DNA from: Pseudomonas sp.
GTDB lineage: Bacteria > Pseudomonadota > Gammaproteobacteria > Pseudomonadales > Pseudomonadaceae
Length of the DNA: 64,000 nucleotides
Assembly (NCBI GenBank): GCA_007713455.1
Contig: VMRT01000004.1
Location: forward strand, 306,995 to 370,994
Direction: 5' to 3'
Both the position numbers and the translations under genes were made by a program. Numbering within the stretch: the first letter of the stretch is position 1; each line of letters starts with the position of its first letter. Under the pieces are notes generated by a model. It was not told the origin of the DNA, did no database searches, and saw nothing but the letters and a program-made list of their open reading frames with translations. Shown here piece by piece: positions 37,135 to 46,092 of the stretch.

Positions 37135-38478
37135 ATGGCCAAGGCAAGCGGCTTCGCCGTATCCCTCTCGAAGGATCGGATGGACACATTCCTTGAATGT
37201 GTAGCCGAGGAGCACGCGTTTGCTGAGCCTGTCGCTGACTTTCAGCACAGCCGAACCGCGCCACTGGTTTGCTTTGTTGTCAACGCGGGGAAGTTGACGC
37301 ATATCGGCCTGGGGCGTCGTGGCGTGCGCGCTGGTACGGGGTTGAGTCGCTTGAATATCGACAAAGTCGAAGAACTCGCCGAACCGCTGTCTGTGCGGAA
37401 ACTGCTGAATCGTCTGCCCAAGCGCAATGCCGCATCCGTGCGCAAGCGGTTTCAATCAGGTGGCTTGTTGACCGACAAAGGCTTCACCGCCGTCGTTGAA
37501 ACCATTCGCCAGATCGCCCCCCAAGCCAGCACCCTGCTGGATCGGTTCAGTCAGGCACGAACAGAACGCATCCGGCGGTTGTCGGAGCGGGCACGAGACA
37601 ACTTGGCGCAGCAAAAAGAAGCACTGCTTACGGCACTGTCGATAGCCGGCCTGAGCCGCGACCCTGTTCAGGAATGGGCGCCATCGGACGAAACGCCGGT
37701 GTCTTTTCTCGACGGCCTGCCCAGCGTTCGGCTGCGCGAAGACCCGATGGTGGTCAATGACCTGCAAAATCTGCCCGGCTTCGAAGTGGTCAGAACCTAC
37801 CCCTACGGTGCAGTGGTATTTGAATCCGAGGGAACCTCGGAACGCCTCACGGTCATCCTTGCCAACCGCCTGCCGCTTGAAGAGCAAACCGGCACCGACC
37901 TCATCTACTTCAACGAAACCTACCAAAGTTTTGTCATGGTTCAGTACAAAGCAATGGAGCGTGAGGATCGGCGCGTTGGGCCAGCCGAAGCGGTCTATCG
38001 CTTGCCCAACGCGCAGTTGAAAGAAGAAATCGACCGCATGGATACCGTGCTCAGCGCACTGAAGGCCTGTGCGCCCAACACCGGCATTGGCGGATTCCGC
38101 CTGACCGAGAACCCGTTCTTCCTCAAGCTCTGCTCCAGATTGGTATTCAACCCGGATGACGTGGGCCTTGTGCCCGGCATGTACCTGCCGCTGGACTACT
38201 GGAAGCTGTTGGAACGCGACCCCGGCATCCAGGGGCCGAAAGGTGGCCTGCGGATCACCTATGACAACGCGCAGCGCCATTTCGACAACACCGCGTTCAC
38301 CACCGTAGTGTCCAAGGCGTGGGTGGGTACCACGCCCAGCCAGTCGCGGGTGCTTCAGGATGTGATCCGTGCAACTCTGGCAACAGGTAAGGCCGTTGCC
38401 ATTGCCATCAAACCGAAGACATCCATCGAACCCCGAGACGATGATCAAGAAGTAGAAGAGGAAGCACTCAATGAATGA
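37135..38478 (+). CDS. Unknown protein with PD-(D/E)xK-like core
   Basis: The 447-aa protein has no family I can name. Residues 20-80 form a small beta domain, 90-170 is helical and charged, and the centre contains GTDLIYF (D255) followed by VMVQYKAM (Q270, K272). A D-x14-Q-x-K spacing with flanking hydrophobic strands resembles the PD-(D/E)xK nuclease core with Gln in place of the acid. It begins directly after the herA stop and overlaps the next gene by 8 bases, so it belongs to the embedded module. The nuclease role is inference. Confidence 0.55.
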   Translation: MAKASGFAVSLSKDRMDTFLECVAEEHAFAEPVADFQHSRTAPLVCFVVNAGKLTHIGLGRRGVRAGTGLSRLNIDKVEELAEPLSVRKLLNRLPKRNAASVRKRFQSGGLLTDKGFTAVVETIRQIAPQASTLLDRFSQARTERIRRLSERARDNLAQQKEALLTALSIAGLSRDPVQEWAPSDETPVSFLDGLPSVRLREDPMVVNDLQNLPGFEVVRTYPYGAVVFESEGTSERLTVILANRLPLEEQTGTDLIYFNETYQSFVMVQYKAMEREDRRVGPAEAVYRLPNAQLKEEIDRMDTVLSALKACAPNTGIGGFRLTENPFFLKLCSRLVFNPDDVGLVPGMYLPLDYWKLLERDPGIQGPKGGLRITYDNAQRHFDNTAFTTVVSKAWVGTTPSQSRVLQDVIRATLATGKAVAIAIKPKTSIEPRDDDQEVEEEALNE

Positions 38479-39130
38479 TGTCGCCTCATTGATGATGCCG
38501 GCGAACTTGCCGGAATGGCTGACGCTGGCCAACGTCCTGTTGACCGCGATGTTCGCCGGACTCACGTTTTTCATCTTGCGTGCCAACCGTGCCGCAGTGG
38601 GTGCAATGCGTGAGCAGATGGCTGATCAGAATCGCCCGTTTGTCGCAGTGACTGTGCAGGTTCGGATGGGCACACCTGTCATCCAATTGCTGATCAGGAA
38701 TGTGGGCCGCTCGCCTGCGCAGAATCTCCGGCTACGCCTTGATCGGGATTTCTTTCAGTTTGGCGAGCAAGCCGAGAGTCGCAACCTCGCCAAGCAATCA
38801 GCCTTTTCGCAGTCTATCGACTGCCTACCACCTATGTCGGAGTTGCTTTTCGACCTCGGGATGGGCTTTGAGATATTTGCAAGCGGAGCTGATCCGACGA
38901 TTTGTCCGCATACATTCGAAGTGTCGGCCGAATACGAGTATGGGAAAAACAAGTATAGCGAGAAGACCCACGTGGATCTGCAGCCCTATATGGGCACCAG
39001 CGTTCCGCGCCATCCTGTCGTAGAGGAGTTGGAGCGGGTCAGAAAATCCATCGATAACCTGAGCGGCGTGGTCAAGCAGTCTGCGAACGCGGCAATCAAG
39101 GCCCAAAGCGCCGAGGAAAAAAATGACTGA
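38471..39130 (+). CDS. Single-span membrane protein of unknown function
   Basis: The 219-aa protein has one transmembrane helix at about residues 17-41 (LTLANVLLTAMFAGLTFFIL) and a soluble beta-rich domain of about 130 residues (QLLIRNVGRSPAQNLRLRL is typical of such membrane-anchored domains), then a charged tail. It overlaps the previous gene by 8 bases and pglX by 8. It could anchor or sense for the SIR2-HerA module; there is no direct evidence. Confidence 0.7.
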   Translation: MNDVASLMMPANLPEWLTLANVLLTAMFAGLTFFILRANRAAVGAMREQMADQNRPFVAVTVQVRMGTPVIQLLIRNVGRSPAQNLRLRLDRDFFQFGEQAESRNLAKQSAFSQSIDCLPPMSELLFDLGMGFEIFASGADPTICPHTFEVSAEYEYGKNKYSEKTHVDLQPYMGTSVPRHPVVEELERVRKSIDNLSGVVKQSANAAIKAQSAEEKND

Positions 39131-41963
39131 TTTATTTATCCCTACACAACAAACTTCTGGCCCGGTGGAATGCCTCGGGCAAACGTTCCCGAGCGATGAG
39201 GCGCGTCGCGAGCACTACCTGAAGCTGCTTGCCGAGAAGCTCAAAGATCCTGAGTTCCGGAAAATCGAAGGTTTTCCTATCGGATCGGACGACGCCATCT
39301 TGGAGCTTTCCGATCCGCCGTACTACACCGCATGCCCAAATCCGTTTGTTGAAGATTTTATTCAGCACTACGGAAAATCTTACGATTCCTCAGTCCCGTA
39401 TATCAAAGAGCCATTCTTTGCAGATGTAAGTGAGGGGAAATACGACCCGCTATATAAGCTACACCCGTATCACACCAAAGTTCCGCATAGAGCAATCATG
39501 CGCTACATTCTGCAGTACACCGAGCCGGGCGATTTAGTCCAGGACGCGTTTGCGGGAAGTGGTGCAACGGGAATCGCTGCTCAACTTTGCGGAAATAAGG
39601 AAGTTGTTGAGTCTCTTGGGTACAAAGTCGACTCGAATGACGTTATTTATAAAGAAGAAATTATAAGCGGAAAAGAGTCACTGGTTCCGTTTTCAAAATT
39701 AGGGGCAAGAAAAGCCATATTGAGCGACCTATCTCCAGTCGCAGGCTTTATTTCATATATTTACAACACCCCGTCTGAACCAATTTCATTTCAGCACGAT
39801 GCAAAAAGGTTGCTTCGTGAAACTGAGAAAAAGTATGGATGGATGTTTCAAACGGCTCACGCCCCCACTAATGATCAAATCCAGCTTGCCGTAGAGGAAA
39901 TCAACTCCAATGAGATCCCCGATCTAGGGAAATTTTGTGCGGTCGGCAGAGTCAATTACACGGTATGGTCTGATGTTTTTACATGTCCAGAATGTGCTAG
40001 TGATGTTGTGTTTTGGAATACTGCTGTTGATATTGAAGGAGGGAAAGTCAACGATCAATTTAGTTGCCCTTCATGCGCCGCTTCACTGACGAAGCGCTCA
40101 ATGGAAAGAAAGTGGCAAAAACTGATGGATCCGTACCTTGGACATATAGTTGAGCAGGCAGTTCAAGTGCCTGTAATGATCAACTACAAGGTCGGAAAAA
40201 AAAGATTCCAAAAGATCCCCGACCAAGCTGATATTGCCCTAATTCTGAAAACCGAGTCGGTTCGAGCAAGTGAATGGTGCCCAACCTTCCAGTTGCCGGT
40301 TGGTTTTAATACCCGACAACCAATTGAGTCGCATGGATTGACTCATATTCATCATTTCTATACGGGAAGAAATCGCATCGCATTGGCTGCATTTAATTCC
40401 TTGTGCGAACACCCTCTGCTAAAGTCATTGGTGACAACCGTCGCTTTTCGCATAACGAAAAGGTATGGATTGACCTATCAGGCAGGCACTTGGGGGGCCG
40501 GGGGTGGGCCGACTAATGGCACTCTCTATATTCCCTCTCTCGTAAAAGAGCTGAATATGTTTGAGATGCTCGACAACGCAATCTCAAAAAATGAATCAAA
40601 GGCGGAAATTAAAGAGCTGAATGCAATATTGTCCACGCAATCAACGCAGGGGCTAAAACTTCCATCCAATTCAATTGATTATGCGTTCATAGACCCACCT
40701 TTTGGCGCCAACATCATGTACTCAGAGCTAAATGCGCTTTGGGAGGGTTGGCTTGGCGCACTGACTGATGCCAAAGCGGAAGCAATCGAAAGTAAAGCAC
40801 AGTCAAAATCGCTGAACGATTATCGAAGAATGATGACTGACGGATTAAGAAACGTCTATGAGGCACTCAAGCCAGGCCGTTGGGTCACCATCGAATTTTC
40901 AAATACACAAGCAAGTGTTTGGAATGCAATTCAAACGTCGCTGCAGGAAGCGGGGTTCGTTGTTGCCAACGTCGCAGCTCTTGATAAGCAGAAAGGGAGC
41001 TTTAAGGCCATTACAACAACAACTGCAGTAAAGCAGGATTTGGTGATTTCCGCGTACAAGCCAAATGGTGGCTTGGAAGACAGATTCGTGGAATCGGGCG
41101 GTACCGAAGACTCGGTCTGGGATTTCGTCAGAACCCATCTTGGATACCTGCCGCGAGTGAAAGTTAAGGGCAGCGAGCTGGAGTTTATTGCCGAGCGCGA
41201 TCCTCGGATCATCTTTGACCGCATGGTCGCATGGTTCGTCCGTCATAACGCGCCTGTGCCTATGTCCACTCATGAGTTTCAAGCGGGTTTGGTGCAGCGT
41301 TTCGTTGAGCGGGATGGAATGGTCTTTTTGCCGGATCAGGTCGCCGAGTACGACAAGAAGCGTATGCAGGTTGCCATTGCGCCTCAGATGGAAATGTTTG
41401 TTTCCGATGAGCGCAGCGCGATTGACTGGTTGACCGATTTCTTGAAGCGTCGCCCGTCAACCTATCAAGAGGTTCACACCGACTTCATCAGCCAGCTCGG
41501 GGCAGGTTGGAAAAAGCACGAAGAGAAACCGGAACTTGCTGCGCTGCTTGAAGACAACTTTATTCAGTACGACGGCACAGGCGAGGTTCCGAGCCAGATC
41601 CACAGCTACCTTTCGACCAATCACAAGGATTTGCGCGGGCTGGAGAAGAACAGCCCAGCCCTTGTGGCCAAGGCCAAAGATCGCTGGTACGTGCCCGACC
41701 CCAACAAGGCGCAAGACCTGGAGAAGAAGCGCGAGAAGGCGCTGCTCAAGGAGTTCGACCAGTACCGGGCATTCACGGGGCGGCGTCTGAAGGAGTTCCG
41801 CTTGGAGGCGCTGCGCGCTGGTTTCAGAACGGCATGGGGCAGTAAGGACTATCAGACGATCATCGACATCGCCGCCAAAGTGCCCGACGCAGCGTTGCAA
41901 GAGGACGAAAAGCTGCTGACGCTGTACGACCTCGCCTTGACCCGTACCGAGGACGGGATTTGA
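39123..41963 (+). CDS. pglX: BREX adenine DNA methyltransferase PglX (PglXI type)
   Basis: A 946-aa methyltransferase: SAM-binding motif DAFAGSGATGIAAQ (about 141), a zinc-ribbon with CPEC (288-291) and CPSC (315-318), catalytic motif DPPFGANIMY (D524) and a C-terminal helical region. PglX marks host DNA so that BREX ignores it. Coding from about 39,300 to 41,050 is clearly A/T richer than the 3' third and than neighbours, which suggests replacement of the motif I to motif IV part by recombination. It overlaps genes on both sides. Confidence 0.82.
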   Translation: MTDLFIPTQQTSGPVECLGQTFPSDEARREHYLKLLAEKLKDPEFRKIEGFPIGSDDAILELSDPPYYTACPNPFVEDFIQHYGKSYDSSVPYIKEPFFADVSEGKYDPLYKLHPYHTKVPHRAIMRYILQYTEPGDLVQDAFAGSGATGIAAQLCGNKEVVESLGYKVDSNDVIYKEEIISGKESLVPFSKLGARKAILSDLSPVAGFISYIYNTPSEPISFQHDAKRLLRETEKKYGWMFQTAHAPTNDQIQLAVEEINSNEIPDLGKFCAVGRVNYTVWSDVFTCPECASDVVFWNTAVDIEGGKVNDQFSCPSCAASLTKRSMERKWQKLMDPYLGHIVEQAVQVPVMINYKVGKKRFQKIPDQADIALILKTESVRASEWCPTFQLPVGFNTRQPIESHGLTHIHHFYTGRNRIALAAFNSLCEHPLLKSLVTTVAFRITKRYGLTYQAGTWGAGGGPTNGTLYIPSLVKELNMFEMLDNAISKNESKAEIKELNAILSTQSTQGLKLPSNSIDYAFIDPPFGANIMYSELNALWEGWLGALTDAKAEAIESKAQSKSLNDYRRMMTDGLRNVYEALKPGRWVTIEFSNTQASVWNAIQTSLQEAGFVVANVAALDKQKGSFKAITTTTAVKQDLVISAYKPNGGLEDRFVESGGTEDSVWDFVRTHLGYLPRVKVKGSELEFIAERDPRIIFDRMVAWFVRHNAPVPMSTHEFQAGLVQRFVERDGMVFLPDQVAEYDKKRMQVAIAPQMEMFVSDERSAIDWLTDFLKRRPSTYQEVHTDFISQLGAGWKKHEEKPELAALLEDNFIQYDGTGEVPSQIHSYLSTNHKDLRGLEKNSPALVAKAKDRWYVPDPNKAQDLEKKREKALLKEFDQYRAFTGRRLKEFRLEALRAGFRTAWGSKDYQTIIDIAAKVPDAALQEDEKLLTLYDLALTRTEDGI

Positions 41964-42232
41964 TGAGCCCGCCCATGCAGCACTTGCGCCAAACCCTGGG
42001 GGCGAATTTGGCGCCGGAACAGGCGGATGCGCAGGCCAGGGAGCAAGTCGGGGCCAAGTTGGGACCAGGTCGGAACCAAGTCACCCCCGAAGCTACCCCC
42101 GAAGTCACCCCCGAAGTGCGGCGGATGTTGGCCGCTATAGCGGGTGAGGTGAGCCGTGGCGAAATCATGGCCAAGCTGGGGCTGAAGGACGAATGCGCTT
42201 TCGAGAGCACTTACCGCAGCGAGGAACAGTAA
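41960..42232 (+). CDS. Small HTH protein, resembles C-terminal tail of Fic-type proteins
   Basis: The 90-aa protein has a low-complexity N-half with three TPE(A/V) repeats (12-bp repeat at 42083-42118) and a C-terminal winged-helix-like segment, VRRMLAAIAGEVSRGEIMAK LGLKDE. This tail occurs at the C-terminus of Fic-family and related regulators, so the gene may be a remnant or a free-standing HTH. It overlaps pglX by 4 bases and abuts the DUF1016 gene. Confidence 0.55.
   Translation: MMSPPMQHLRQTLGANLAPEQADAQAREQVGAKLGPGRNQVTPEATPEVTPEVRRMLAAIAGEVSRGEIMAKLGLKDECAFESTYRSEEQ
42083..42118 (+). repeat. 12-bp tandem repeat (x3)
   Basis: ACCCCCGAAGCT, ACCCCCGAAGTC and ACCCCCGAAGTG follow each other without gap and encode Thr-Pro-Glu-Ala/Val. 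It lies in the linker of the small HTH gene. Confidence 0.9.
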
Positions 42233-43285
42233 ATGGCCAAACACCCGACCCAAAGCGAACAGGCGGTATCGCTGCTGCCCGTCCCTGAAGGCTACGCGCT
42301 GTGGCTGGACGAACTGAAAAGCCGTATCCATGGCGCGCAGCAGCGCGCGGCACTGGCGGTCAATCGGGAGTTGGTGCAACTCTACTGGCAGATTGGCCGT
42401 GACATCCTGCAGCGGCAGGCCGCGCAAGGCTGGGGCAGCAAGGTGATCGAGCGGCTGGCGCACGATTTGCGGGTGGCGTTTCCGGGCATGAAGGGGTTCT
42501 CGCGCGCCAACCTGATGTATATGCGGGCGTTTGCCGAGGCCTGGCCGGAGGCTGAAATTGTCCAACAGGCTGTTGGACAATTGCCTTGGGGCCACAATCT
42601 GGTGCTGTTAGCCAAGCTGAAGGCGCCGGATATGCGCCTGGCCTACGCGCAGGCCGCCATCGAGCACGGCTGGTCGCGCAATGTGCTGAACATCCATATC
42701 GAAACCCGGCGGCTGGAGCGCAGCGGCCAGGCCATCACCAATTTCGTCGAGCGCTTGCCTGCGCCGGGCAGCGATCTGGCGCAGCAGTCGCTCAAAGACC
42801 CTTACCTGTTCGATTTTCTCGATGTGGGCAGCGAGGCCGACGAGCGCGAGATCGAATCGGCACTGGTCAAACACATCACCCAGTTTCTGCTGGAGCTGGG
42901 CGCAGGCTTTGCCTTTGTCGGGCAGCAGGTGCACCTGGAAGTGGGCGGCGATGACTTCTTCATCGACCTGCTGTTCTACCACCTCAAGCTACGCTGTTAT
43001 GTGGTCATCGAGCTGAAGGCCGAGAAGTTCAAGCCCGAGCACCTGGGGCAGCTGAGTTTTTACATCACGGCAGTGGATCGGCAGATCAAAGCCGAGCAGG
43101 ATGCGCCCACCATCGGCCTGCTGCTGTGCAAAAGCAAGAACGAAGTGGTGGCCGAATACGCCTTGGGCGACAAAACCCAGCCCATGGGCGTGGCCGAATA
43201 CAAGCTGCTGGAATCCTTGCCCAAGGAACTGCAAACCAATCTGCCCAGCATCGAGCAGATCGAACGCGAGTTGGGTGGACAGTGA
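42233..43285 (+). CDS. DUF1016 / YhcG-type PD-(D/E)xK nuclease domain protein
   Basis: The 350-aa protein has an N-terminal DUF1016 domain (INREL-like VNRELVQLYWQIGRDILQRQ; FSRANLMYMRAFAEAWP) and a C-terminal nuclease fold with the core DDFFIDLLFYH ... CYVVIELKAEKF, giving the D and E-x-K residues. DUF1016 proteins are widespread in restriction and defence loci. It sits between pglX and brxHII in the same reading direction, with 0- and 4-base junctions, and is not a canonical BREX gene. Confidence 0.88.
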   Translation: MAKHPTQSEQAVSLLPVPEGYALWLDELKSRIHGAQQRAALAVNRELVQLYWQIGRDILQRQAAQGWGSKVIERLAHDLRVAFPGMKGFSRANLMYMRAFAEAWPEAEIVQQAVGQLPWGHNLVLLAKLKAPDMRLAYAQAAIEHGWSRNVLNIHIETRRLERSGQAITNFVERLPAPGSDLAQQSLKDPYLFDFLDVGSEADEREIESALVKHITQFLLELGAGFAFVGQQVHLEVGGDDFFIDLLFYHLKLRCYVVIELKAEKFKPEHLGQLSFYITAVDRQIKAEQDAPTIGLLLCKSKNEVVAEYALGDKTQPMGVAEYKLLESLPKELQTNLPSIEQIERELGGQ

Positions 43286-46092
43286 GCAACGGAACCAAAT
43301 TCACCATCGGCGACTGGTGCTGGTTCACCCGGCAGGCATCGCCGTGCCGGGTGATCGAGCGGCAGAATGTGTGGGGCGAGGTGGCCTACCGCGTCTGGCT
43401 ACCCGCCAAGGACGCGGTGGTACGTGCACGGGCGCTTGATCTGGCCGCGCTGGAAAGCGTGCGCCCCAATGTGGAGCAGATTCTGCACACCACGGCGGCA
43501 GCCAAGCTGCTGGATGCGCTGGAGGACAACCTGCTGTTGGCGCCGATCCAGTCCAGCGTGGTGCCGCTGCCGCACCAGCTCTACGCACTGAACCGCGCCA
43601 TCAGCCGCGACCGTATCCGCTACCTGCTGGCCGATGAGGTGGGCCTGGGCAAGACCATCGAGGCCGGTCTGGTGCTGCGCGAGTTGAAATTGCGTGGCCG
43701 GGTGAAGCGCATCCTGGTGGTGGCGCCCAAGGGGCTGGTACGCCAGTGGCAGGCGGAAATGCGCCTGCACTTTGGCGAGACGCTTCAGTTCATCGAGCCG
43801 TCCGAGTTGTCGGCCTTCCGGCAGTGGCGCAGCGGTGGCGCGGGCGAGGAAGATAACCTGTGGCGCATGCACGACCAGGTAATTTGCTCGCTGGACTCCG
43901 TGAAGCCCATGGAAAGTCGGCGCGGCTGGAGCCTGGAGCAACTCAACACCTACAACCGCGAGCGCTTCGAGGACCTGATCTCGGCGTCGTGGGATCTGGT
44001 CATCATCGACGAAGCCCACCGCATGGGCGGCAGTACCGAGCAGGTCGCCCGCTACAAGTTGGGCGCTGCGCTAGCCGAGGCATCGCCCTATCTCTTGCTG
44101 CTGTCGGCCACGCCGCACCAGGGCAAAACTGACCAGTTCATGCGGCTGATGCAGTTGCTGGATCGGGAAGCCTTCCCGGATGAGGGCAGCGTCAACCGTG
44201 AGCGGGTGCGGCCTTTCGTGATTCGCACCGAGAAGCGCGCATCGATCAACGCCGAAGGCCAGCCGCTGTTCAAGCCGCGCGTGACCCGGCTAAAGGCAGT
44301 GGCTTGGCAGGCACGCCACGGCGCGCAACAGCGCCTGTATGAGGCGGTGACCGACTATGTGCGCCACGGCTACAACCAGGCCATGGCGGCCAAGCAGCGC
44401 CACATCGGCTTTTTGATGATCCTGATGCAGCGGCTGGTGACATCCAGCACAGCGGCCATCCGCACCACGCTGGAAAAGCGCCAGGCCCTGCTCGATGCGC
44501 CGCAGCCCCAGGCCAACCTGTTTGAGCACACCAGCACCGACGAATGGGCAGACCTCGACGGCCAGTCTCAGGTGGATCTGGCTATGCAGTCCAGTGGCTG
44601 GGAGCTGGAGAAGTCCGAAGTCGAGATGCTGCTGGAACTGGCCCGCGAAACCGAGGCCGCCGGCACCGACGCCAAGGCTGAAGCGCTGCTGGAGCTGATC
44701 TACAAGCTGCAGCAAGAAGAAGGCGATCCGGCGCTGAAGGTGCTGATCTTCACCGAGTTCGTGCCCACCCAAGCCATGCTGGCCGACTTCCTGGAAAGCC
44801 GTGGTTTCTCGGTGACGACGCTCAACGGCAGCATGGATCTGGAAGCGCGCACCCGTGCGCAGCAGGCGTTCTCCAAGGATGTGCGCGTGCTGATCTCGAC
44901 GGATGCCGGTGGTGAAGGTCTGAACCTGCAGTTCTGCCATGTCATCGTCAACTTCGACATGCCGTGGAACCCAATGCGGATCGAGCAGCGCATTGGCCGG
45001 GTGGACCGTATCGGCCAGAAACATGTGGTGCGTGCCATCAACTTCGTGCTTGAAGACACGGTAGAGCACCGCGTGCGCCAAGTGCTGGAAGAAAAACTGG
45101 AGGTCATCGCGCAGGAGTTCGGCGTCGATAAGGCGGCCGACGTGATGGACTCGGTCGAAGCTGACCCGATCTTCGACGAGCTGTTCGTTCACGGCCTGCA
45201 GAACCCGGAAGCCATCGAGCAGGAGTGCGACGCGGTGGTGTCCCAACTACGATCCACCCTGTCAGAGTCCCAGAACAACAGCGATCTGCTCACCACCGAG
45301 CACGATCTGGACGCCGAGGATGCCCGCAAGTGGCGTGATCACCCGGCGCAGTTCTGGCTGGAGCGCGCCATCATCAACGGGCTGGCTGCGCGCGGCGGTT
45401 CGGCAACGAAGGCTGGCAAAGCGTGGCGGGTGAAGTGGGCGGACGGCAGCGAGTCGGCCCAGGCCTGTTTTGACGCGCGCACGGCGGATGAGAACCCGGA
45501 GTTGGAATGGGTCACCATGGAAGACCCCCGCGCTCGGGCTGTGATCAGCGAGCTGCCGCGCTTTGTCGCCGGGCAGCCGCTGCCGGTGATCCGCGTGACG
45601 GGTTTGCCGGATTCGGTGCGCGGCATCTGGTCGCTATGGGAAATCAGCCTGGCTGCTGAAGGTTTAAGCCGCAAGCGCTTCCTTCCAGTGTTCATCAACG
45701 AAGAAGGCCGCCCCTTCGTGCCGACCGCCAAGCGCGTCTGGGATCTGCTGCTGACTGAATCTGTAGACGTGCATGCCGTGACCAGTGCCGAGGCGTCGGC
45801 GAAGTTGTTTGAAGCATCCCACGCCGCGGCCAGTACCCAGGGTGAGCGGATCTTCACCGAGCTGCTGACCGAACACCGCGCCCGGTTGAAGGAAGAACGC
45901 GAACGGGCGCTGTATGCCTTCGAGGCCCGGAGCCAGGCCATTGGACGAATCGGCCTGCCCGCCGTGCGCGAGCACCGCCGCAAGCGGCTGCAACAGGAAC
46001 ACGATGCACGCATGGCCGCCCTGGACGACATGGATGCCAGCGTGCCGGATTTGAACGCCGTGATGATGGTGCGCGTCGGAGGTGAGGCATGA
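43282..46092 (+). CDS. brxHII: SNF2-family helicase BrxHII
   Basis: A 936-aa SF2/SNF2 translocase. Motifs in order: LLADEVGLGKTIEAGLVL (about 116), VIIDEAHRMG (DEAH at 243), LLLSATPHQGKT, then the C-terminal lobe with LISTDAGGEGLNLQF and IEQRIGRVDRIGQ. BrxHII is the helicase of type 3 BREX. The GTG at 43282 overlapping the DUF1016 stop by 4 bases gives the normal N-terminus (FTIGDWCWFTR); the open frame extends to 43126 but overlaps DUF1016. Overlaps pglZ by 4 bases. Confidence 0.85.
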   Translation: MSNGTKFTIGDWCWFTRQASPCRVIERQNVWGEVAYRVWLPAKDAVVRARALDLAALESVRPNVEQILHTTAAAKLLDALEDNLLLAPIQSSVVPLPHQLYALNRAISRDRIRYLLADEVGLGKTIEAGLVLRELKLRGRVKRILVVAPKGLVRQWQAEMRLHFGETLQFIEPSELSAFRQWRSGGAGEEDNLWRMHDQVICSLDSVKPMESRRGWSLEQLNTYNRERFEDLISASWDLVIIDEAHRMGGSTEQVARYKLGAALAEASPYLLLLSATPHQGKTDQFMRLMQLLDREAFPDEGSVNRERVRPFVIRTEKRASINAEGQPLFKPRVTRLKAVAWQARHGAQQRLYEAVTDYVRHGYNQAMAAKQRHIGFLMILMQRLVTSSTAAIRTTLEKRQALLDAPQPQANLFEHTSTDEWADLDGQSQVDLAMQSSGWELEKSEVEMLLELARETEAAGTDAKAEALLELIYKLQQEEGDPALKVLIFTEFVPTQAMLADFLESRGFSVTTLNGSMDLEARTRAQQAFSKDVRVLISTDAGGEGLNLQFCHVIVNFDMPWNPMRIEQRIGRVDRIGQKHVVRAINFVLEDTVEHRVRQVLEEKLEVIAQEFGVDKAADVMDSVEADPIFDELFVHGLQNPEAIEQECDAVVSQLRSTLSESQNNSDLLTTEHDLDAEDARKWRDHPAQFWLERAIINGLAARGGSATKAGKAWRVKWADGSESAQACFDARTADENPELEWVTMEDPRARAVISELPRFVAGQPLPVIRVTGLPDSVRGIWSLWEISLAAEGLSRKRFLPVFINEEGRPFVPTAKRVWDLLLTESVDVHAVTSAEASAKLFEASHAAASTQGERIFTELLTEHRARLKEERERALYAFEARSQAIGRIGLPAVREHRRKRLQQEHDARMAALDDMDASVPDLNAVMMVRVGGEA

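Noticed and set aside
37135..39130. Kiwa-like pair (KwaB then KwaA)
   Set aside because: KwaA has several membrane spans and precedes KwaB; here there is one span, the order is reversed, and the 447-aa protein does not look like DUF4868.
43126..43281. 52-residue N-terminal extension of BrxHII
   Set aside because: It overlaps the conserved end of the DUF1016 gene in another frame; the GTG at 43282 fits the 4-base-overlap pattern of the operon.
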